64,000 nt of DNA. Source: Acanthochlamys bracteata (taxonomy: Eukaryota > Streptophyta > Magnoliopsida > Pandanales > Velloziaceae). A model generated the notes under the pieces. It searched no databases and had not been told where the DNA came from. It saw nothing but the letters and a program-made list of their open reading frames with translations. The DNA lies in contig CM034137.1 in the NCBI GenBank assembly GCA_019914995.1, positions 4,677,155 through 4,741,154 on the forward strand, in the 5' to 3' direction. Positions 58,510 through 64,000 of this stretch are shown in pieces (the first letter of the stretch is position 1; every line of letters starts with the position of its first letter). A program made the translations under genes and the position numbers.

Positions 58510-60000
58510 CTATTGTAATATTGTATTGCTGTGCTGGAGTTTAAGACTGAGCAGATGAACATTTTTCTTCATCAACAAGCGTATCAAGTGAAGAAGTTTG
58601 AGCAAACACAACAGAAGGCGGCATGTGAGAAGTAGTAGAGCTACCAGTTTCCATAGTTGCCTTGGAAGTATGTAACTTATTTTCTGAGTTTGTAGAAGCT
58701 GCTGAATCCTGCTTATGCTGAAACAAGGCTGATTCATCAAAGGTCACATCACAGCTCATAAAGAATTTAAGTGACTTAGGATCAGTGCATTATAATCTGA
58801 CGCCTTTAACACCAAAAGAAAAATCAAGAAAGATAAACTTCTTGGCTATTAGCTCCAATCTGCCATTGTTATATGCATATAACTAGGACAATCAAAAACT
58901 TTATTATTGGAATAATCTGTAGGAGCACCAGACGATAGATCTTCTAGAGTTTTGAACTCAATGATTGTATGTGAAGAGCGGTTCACCAGGTAGCATGCCA
59001 TGCTAATTGCTTCTAACCATAACTCCTTACCTAAGCCCGCATTAGACAACATCAAACTTGCCTTTTCAATAAGAGTTCTATTTATATGTTCTGTGGCACC
59101 ATTTTGTCGCAGAGTATAATGGATTGTATAATGCCCTACATTTTTCTAATTTAAACAGAAGCTATTAAACTCTCCACTACATAATTCAAGAACATTATCT
59201 ATTCGGAGCCTCTAAATCTATCTCCCCGTTTGCTTCTCTATCAAAACTTTCATTGGTTGAAGGTCTTCAACACTTGGCTCTTTTGATTCAAGAAGCAAAT
59301 CCAAATCTTACTTAGGAAGTCATCAACAAAAGTGAGTATGTAATGGGCATCACCTTTGTAAGGAACTTGTGAAGGTACCTTAAGATCTGAATGAATGTAA
59401 TCTAAAGTGCCTTTTGTTCGATGGATTACTGTGCTAAAAGTAATTCTCTTTTGCTTACCAAAGAGACAATGTTCACAAAAGTCTATATTGTAATTTTTTG
59501 ATTGCACAACATGTCTCTTTTGATCAAAATTTCTAAACCTCTCTAATCTTTAATAATTATCATGGCCCATTCTCATGTGCAATAATTTAACAATGTCAAC
59601 TTCAGAGAGACATGAAGAAGCAACAGCTCCTGAACAGGAGACAACTCTACAATATTAGGACATATAAGGTGTCAATCTTCTTTGCCTTCATAACTATCAA
59701 ATTTCTTTGGCGAATCTTCATGGCTCCACCTTCAACTAAAAATTTACATCCATTAGAATCTAGAATGCCCAAAGAAATAAGGTTTCTTTTCAAGTTAGGT
59801 ACAAATCTGACATTGATCAGAGTTCTCACAACTCCATCATGCATCTTGATTTGAACTATTCCTATTCTAATGGCTTTGCAAACAGCATATTTGACCATCT
59901 TGATTTTTTGCTGCACCTTCAACTCAGTCATATATGTGGAAAAGAAATTCCTATTGGAAACACATATAATAGGAACAATTTGAATCCTAGATCAATTCAT
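58510..60000 (-). pseudogene. copia protease, pre-integrase and integrase, broken
   Basis: The protease triad reads D-S-N at 59975-59986 instead of D-S-G. The pre-integrase segment (59931-59647) has VVRTLINVRFVPNLKRNLIS. The integrase contains CEHCLFGKQ, HSDL and FVDDF (59507-59250), and the NGATEHINRT box with the acidic residue near 59055-59110. A further frame is 59055-58849 (GLGKELWLEAISMACYLVNR). The C-terminal Ser/Thr-rich linker is at 58759-58510. At least five frame breaks are visible. Confidence 0.85.
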
Positions 60001-60354
60001 CATTGCATCCATATCCTTCTTTGCTGGAGTACTATAACCTTCTACGAAGATCCTCAAAGGTAGTCGACAATGGAGCTGGTTAGAGTGAGCTACTTGATTG
60101 CGTAGCTTAGGGTTTCCAAAGTGTGTAGACCAAACTATAAAAGGACAGCGTCGTAAGATCTTCTTATGAATGGTTTGGGTTGTCTTTTTGAAATTTTGAT
60201 ATCTAGCAGTTTGCTTCGTCTAGGTTGGTTAGTGGGGGTGATAGGGGTGTGGGGCCTTTGCAAGAAATTTACTACATTGATGATGGATCTTGATGTCGGG
60301 ATGGTCGGAGATATACCAGCAGTGCTTTCCATTAAGATCAATGCTCTAATACTA

Positions 60355-62260
60355 AACAATACAACTTAATAATATAACTAAAATCATAATTAGTGGCTAA
60401 CCTAAAATTAAATAAAGTAAACTTCATATTTCTTTATGATGATCAATACATCCTATAAGTGGTTATTATAGCTAGCAGCAAGGGTTCCACAATTAATAGA
60501 ACTTTCTAAAAGAGGCTAGTTAAATGAAGTCCTTATTTTAATAGAATAAATCTAAGAACCATTAAATTAAAATGAAACAAGAAACTAGTGTCCTTGTTGG
60601 ACTTTTGTGTTAGCAATCACCTAACTGGTCCTCAAGTTTTATTCAAATAATGCTTAGGACACGCTCGAGTACTATTTTAGTTCCCATAAGCTGTACTCAA
60701 GACAAGTGGTGAAGCTCATAGGTCGATAACGAATGAACCTTGGCCTGGTTGTAGTGAGGGTTGTTGTATCCTATAAATCAATTCAGTCAGAGTGGACCAT
60801 AGGTCCTAGCAGAACTTCCTAGTCTTGATTTGGAATTGCGACGATGGAAATACTGAAAGCTTTGCAGTTTGAGTTGCAACTCCTTGAATATTAGAAGTGA
60901 CATGCCGAAAGAAGAAAGAATATACAAAGGGGAAGTTTATATACCTACGCTTTATCACTTGAGAATTGTTGCATTGCAACCTCCAATCTAAAGGCCTTTG
61001 TGACATTAGCTACCTCCACCTATAAGCTCATTTTGTTAGTCTAATAGAAATTTGTTTATCTCATGGCCAGATACAGATAAAGTGACCGATACTCGTGCAC
61101 TTCAAAATAGTTCAAGAAACACGCATTACAAGCCAGCACTTCATTGATATAGAATAGATAAAGCGACTAATAGTAGGAGAGCTTATGGGAAAGCATTTAT
61201 CGACTTTTCAACTTTATATTTTTCAATAAATTTTTTACAATATTTTAAAGAATTTATTTAAAATTTAAAAAGTATAGAAAAATTTTACATCGTAAGATCT
61301 TATTATTGCTTATTCTTACTAATTTTCTTTAGTAAAAAAATAAAGCTCGTTTTTTAAAATAGGATAAAAATACTCTCAATTTCAGAGAAGCTCTTTTTCA
61401 TAAGCACTCCTAAACACACCCTTAAACTCTTAATTTGCCAAGCAGTTGATGTATTACCTGCAATTGAAAAAACAAACATGTCATCAAATCGTACCTTTCA
61501 ATTCTATCATACGAGAGCCATTGCTACTGAGTGGAGAAAGAATGAAGGTGCCAGTAAAACAACAGTAGATAGTCTACCTTCTTACTACTTCACATAAAGT
61601 TCTCTCTTCTCCTCATTTCCATATAAGCGCGAGTCATTTCTTCTGTAGATCATCAGATAACCTCTGAAGAGAAAAAAGGGTTTTGAAAGCCAAAGCTATT
61701 AAGATGATAACTAATAAATCTAACATCCATAGGATGTATTTAGTGCTAAATCAAACATCTAAGGATGATGTTGTAATCGATCATAAAGAGGAATAAAGAG
61801 CATCAAGAATACAAACATAATAAAAGATAAAAGAAGATGAAGATTTACTTTGGCTTTCAAAATCTACATCTATAGAGAGGGGATGAAAAGTTTTACTATT
61901 TTGTAGTAAAGATCACAAAAATGAGAAAAATCGCATGCCACTGTCAATCCAAAAGATTGAGAAATAAAAAGGTGGAAAAGAAAAACAAAATTCTTTAATC
62001 AGGGCTAATAAAAGCAAAAGCCTTCTTTAGGCATAAAAGTCAAATTCAAGGCATATATAACAAAACTTCACCTGGCTTAAACTTCGCCCAACTAAAGTCT
62101 TGTCTCCGTTGGTGCCCTTAGACATCACTCAATTACTACAGATACTAGTCAAGTTCAAGCAACTTACTAATTTTAAGAGTCTTCATCATACAGTCCCATC
62201 TTTCTTCACAAAGTTAGTACCTTGAAGACTGTCCCGTCGATGAAATAGAGTTTGACAACA
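60355..62260. other. intergenic between two copia remnants
   Basis: This stretch contains a MITE-like repeat (61185-61430) and no gene. If a 5' LTR of element 1 remains it should start near 60355, but I see no copy of 56236-56820 there. Confidence 0.4.
61185..61430. mobile_element. MITE-like repeat (family 1) copy
   Basis: It contains 'catcgtaagatcttattatt' and ends 'cataagcactcctaaacaca'. This is the clearest copy of the family together with 29915-30172. Confidence 0.6.
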
Positions 62261-64000
62261 ATGTGTTTAGTGCCCTTGTGTGCTTCTGGTCTTTTCATCA
62301 AATGAATAGCATGTTGCCTATCACAATAAACTATTGTAACATCTTGAATAAAAAAACAAGTTCTCCATATAAACCTCGCAGCCAAGTAGCTTCTTAATGG
62401 CTTCTATAACAGCATATACTCTGCTTTTCTGGTTGATGAAACAATTACATATTACATGGAAGCTTTCTAATTTATAGCAGAATCAATGAGAGAGAATATA
62501 TAACCAATTACGGACTTTCTACGATCCAAATCTCCTACTACATCTGAATCGACATAATAAGTAGGTGTGCAAGCAATATTAGTGAACTCCAAAGAAGTAC
62601 TTAATATACCTCTTAAATTCCAAAGAGTCCAATTAACTACTTGCCAATGCTCTTTTTATATATTTCCCATGAACCTACTATCATCATTAACATGATGTGA
62701 AATGTCTGTACGAGTATACAATGATGCACATAATATAACCAACTGCATTATAGTAAAAAGTATGAGATAAAACTTCTTTTTGTCAGTTTTAGATAAGTAA
62801 TCTGGTGGGAGTCTAAAGTGAGATGTCAAAAGAATACTAAATAGTTGGGAATTCTTTATAAGAAAGTGCTTAGAACTTTTTCAGCATATCTCTTTTAAGA
62901 CACATAAAGCTTTCCAGCTTTGCAATCCCTAAAGATCTCTATGCCTAAATATTTTTTTCCAGCTCCTAACAAGTCTTTTTTCAGCTTATTTTTTCAAAAT
63001 TTCAATTTCTTTAATGTGCTTTACATAATCAAATTGTCATTAATATAGAGCAGTAGATAATGAAGCATCCATTACCAAGCTTCCTAAAATATAAACTTTT
63101 GTCATACTTTTATTATTGTCAAAATCCAAAATAAAAAGAATCCTGTTTCTGATACCACTGCTTTGGGATTGCTTTAAATCATGCAAAGTCTCTTCAACAA
63201 ATAAATATGGTTTCTTTCTCCTCAAATAGAAAGAAGCCTTCAAAATTCATGCATATAAATTTGTTCTTTCAATTTACTATACAAGAATGCAGTTTTGATA
63301 TCAAAGTAGTGTAATTCTAAATCATGCATAACTGCTATTGCAAGCAAGAAACGGATGGAGTTATACTTGACAATAGATGAGAGTTATTGAATCAACACCC
63401 GCAACTAAGAGTACCATTTAGCTACCGACAATGCCTTATATCAAGCATTTATAATTTTTGAGGTGGTTTGTTTTTTTCTTGTAAGCCCATTACAATCATT
63501 ACTTCCCTTTTGGTGACTTTACATAAAACTAATTTCATTCTCATATAATGACTCAATCTTCTCATTTATTGCTATAACCATTTGCTGATTTAGTAAAAGA
63601 AAGAGCTTCTTCATGGGAGATCAATGTCAAATAATCAACAGTCTTAGTAAGAGATAAAGCATAAACAACAAGGTCTGTATAACCATACTCCTCAGGTGGC
63701 TTAACAATTCTTCTTTTTAAAATTTTGCGATGCTATAGATTGATTAACCATCTTCATTAACCGACAAATCAACTTAAGAAGGTTGAGAAAAAACAATAGG
63801 AGACAGCTTACGGGAAGAAGATGAACTGTTGTTTCTAAGACAACCTTGGTAGGATGCAGCTCATTTTTTGTGTTTGAAGAAGTAGCTGATTCGTTCTTAT
63901 CATGAAGCAATGCTGATTCATTCGATGTTATGTCATGACTCACAAAGTGATTACTTGACATTGACTCAATACACCATAATCTGATACCTTTCACACTAGA
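62261..64000 (-). pseudogene. degenerate copia element 2 (RT, RNase H, linker), off right edge
   Basis: It is collinear and similar to element 1. RNase H remnants lie at about 62290-62600. The RT box reads YINDN near 63034-63050 instead of YVDDM. The N-terminal RT region (63500-63040) contains many stops. A linker at 63994-63701 is homologous to 58759-58510 (both contain 'ESALxxxKxxSA.S.N.(E/K)N(E/K)LH'). Integrase and the 5' end lie beyond 64000. No full frame survives. Confidence 0.8.

Larger units (their letters stand above)
56236..60354 (-). mobile_element. degenerate copia element 1
   Basis: Minus-strand order is a degraded primer site (gctctaatacta at 60343-60354), little or no gag, protease, GAG-pre-integrase, integrase, reverse transcriptase, RNase H, polypurine tract (AAGGTGGAGATTT, plus 56820-56832) and a putative 3' LTR. 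Many stops and frameshifts are present. Gag is almost entirely missing: under 300 bp separate the primer site from the protease. Confidence 0.85.

Overview
The window is nuclear DNA of a flowering plant, most likely a eudicot. It is AT-rich, has GT-AG introns, carries an R2R3-MYB gene and a SIAMESE-related gene, and is dominated by plant transposable elements. I cannot name the species from sequence alone.

Layout: (1) 1-6041 is a decayed Ty1/copia element on the minus strand. Its integrase, protease and gag regions run off the left edge. A primer-binding site and a 5' LTR follow, and that LTR is itself split by a nested solo LTR of the same family with a GAGAG target duplication. (2) 6042-10889 is intergenic, with MITE-like repeats and a CACTA-type terminus. 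(3) 10890-25660 is the main feature: one minus-strand gene whose 15 supported coding exons encode about 3,286 residues of acidic, low-complexity protein with a short basic C-terminus. Every exon length is a multiple of three, and several exons are tandem duplicates. (4) 25661-30180 is intergenic and contains an hAT-like element. (5) 30592-30927 is a SIAMESE-related CDK-inhibitor gene interrupted by one in-frame TAG.

(6) 31000-53600 is a transposon graveyard. It holds two TRIM-type miniature LTR elements, MITEs sitting in (TA)n tracts, and a 2.7-kb solo LTR (TSD ATCCC) with two diverged relatives. It also holds an hAT-like insertion inside one relative, a copia solo LTR, inverted arrays of a GTCGAAAT-like motif and a small minisatellite. 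(7) 54085-55150 is an apparently intact three-exon R2R3-MYB transcription factor gene (296 aa). (8) 56236-64000 carries two degenerate minus-strand copia elements of one family, both with mutated reverse-transcriptase active sites.

Only the MYB gene and the giant acidic gene look intact. They have no evident functional link. No tRNA, rRNA or CRISPR array was recognised. Splice sites are by inspection only, with no transcript support. The most unusual items are the all-phase-0 giant gene with duplicated exons, the nonsense-interrupted SMR gene, and the solo-LTR, TRIM and (TA)n-MITE families.
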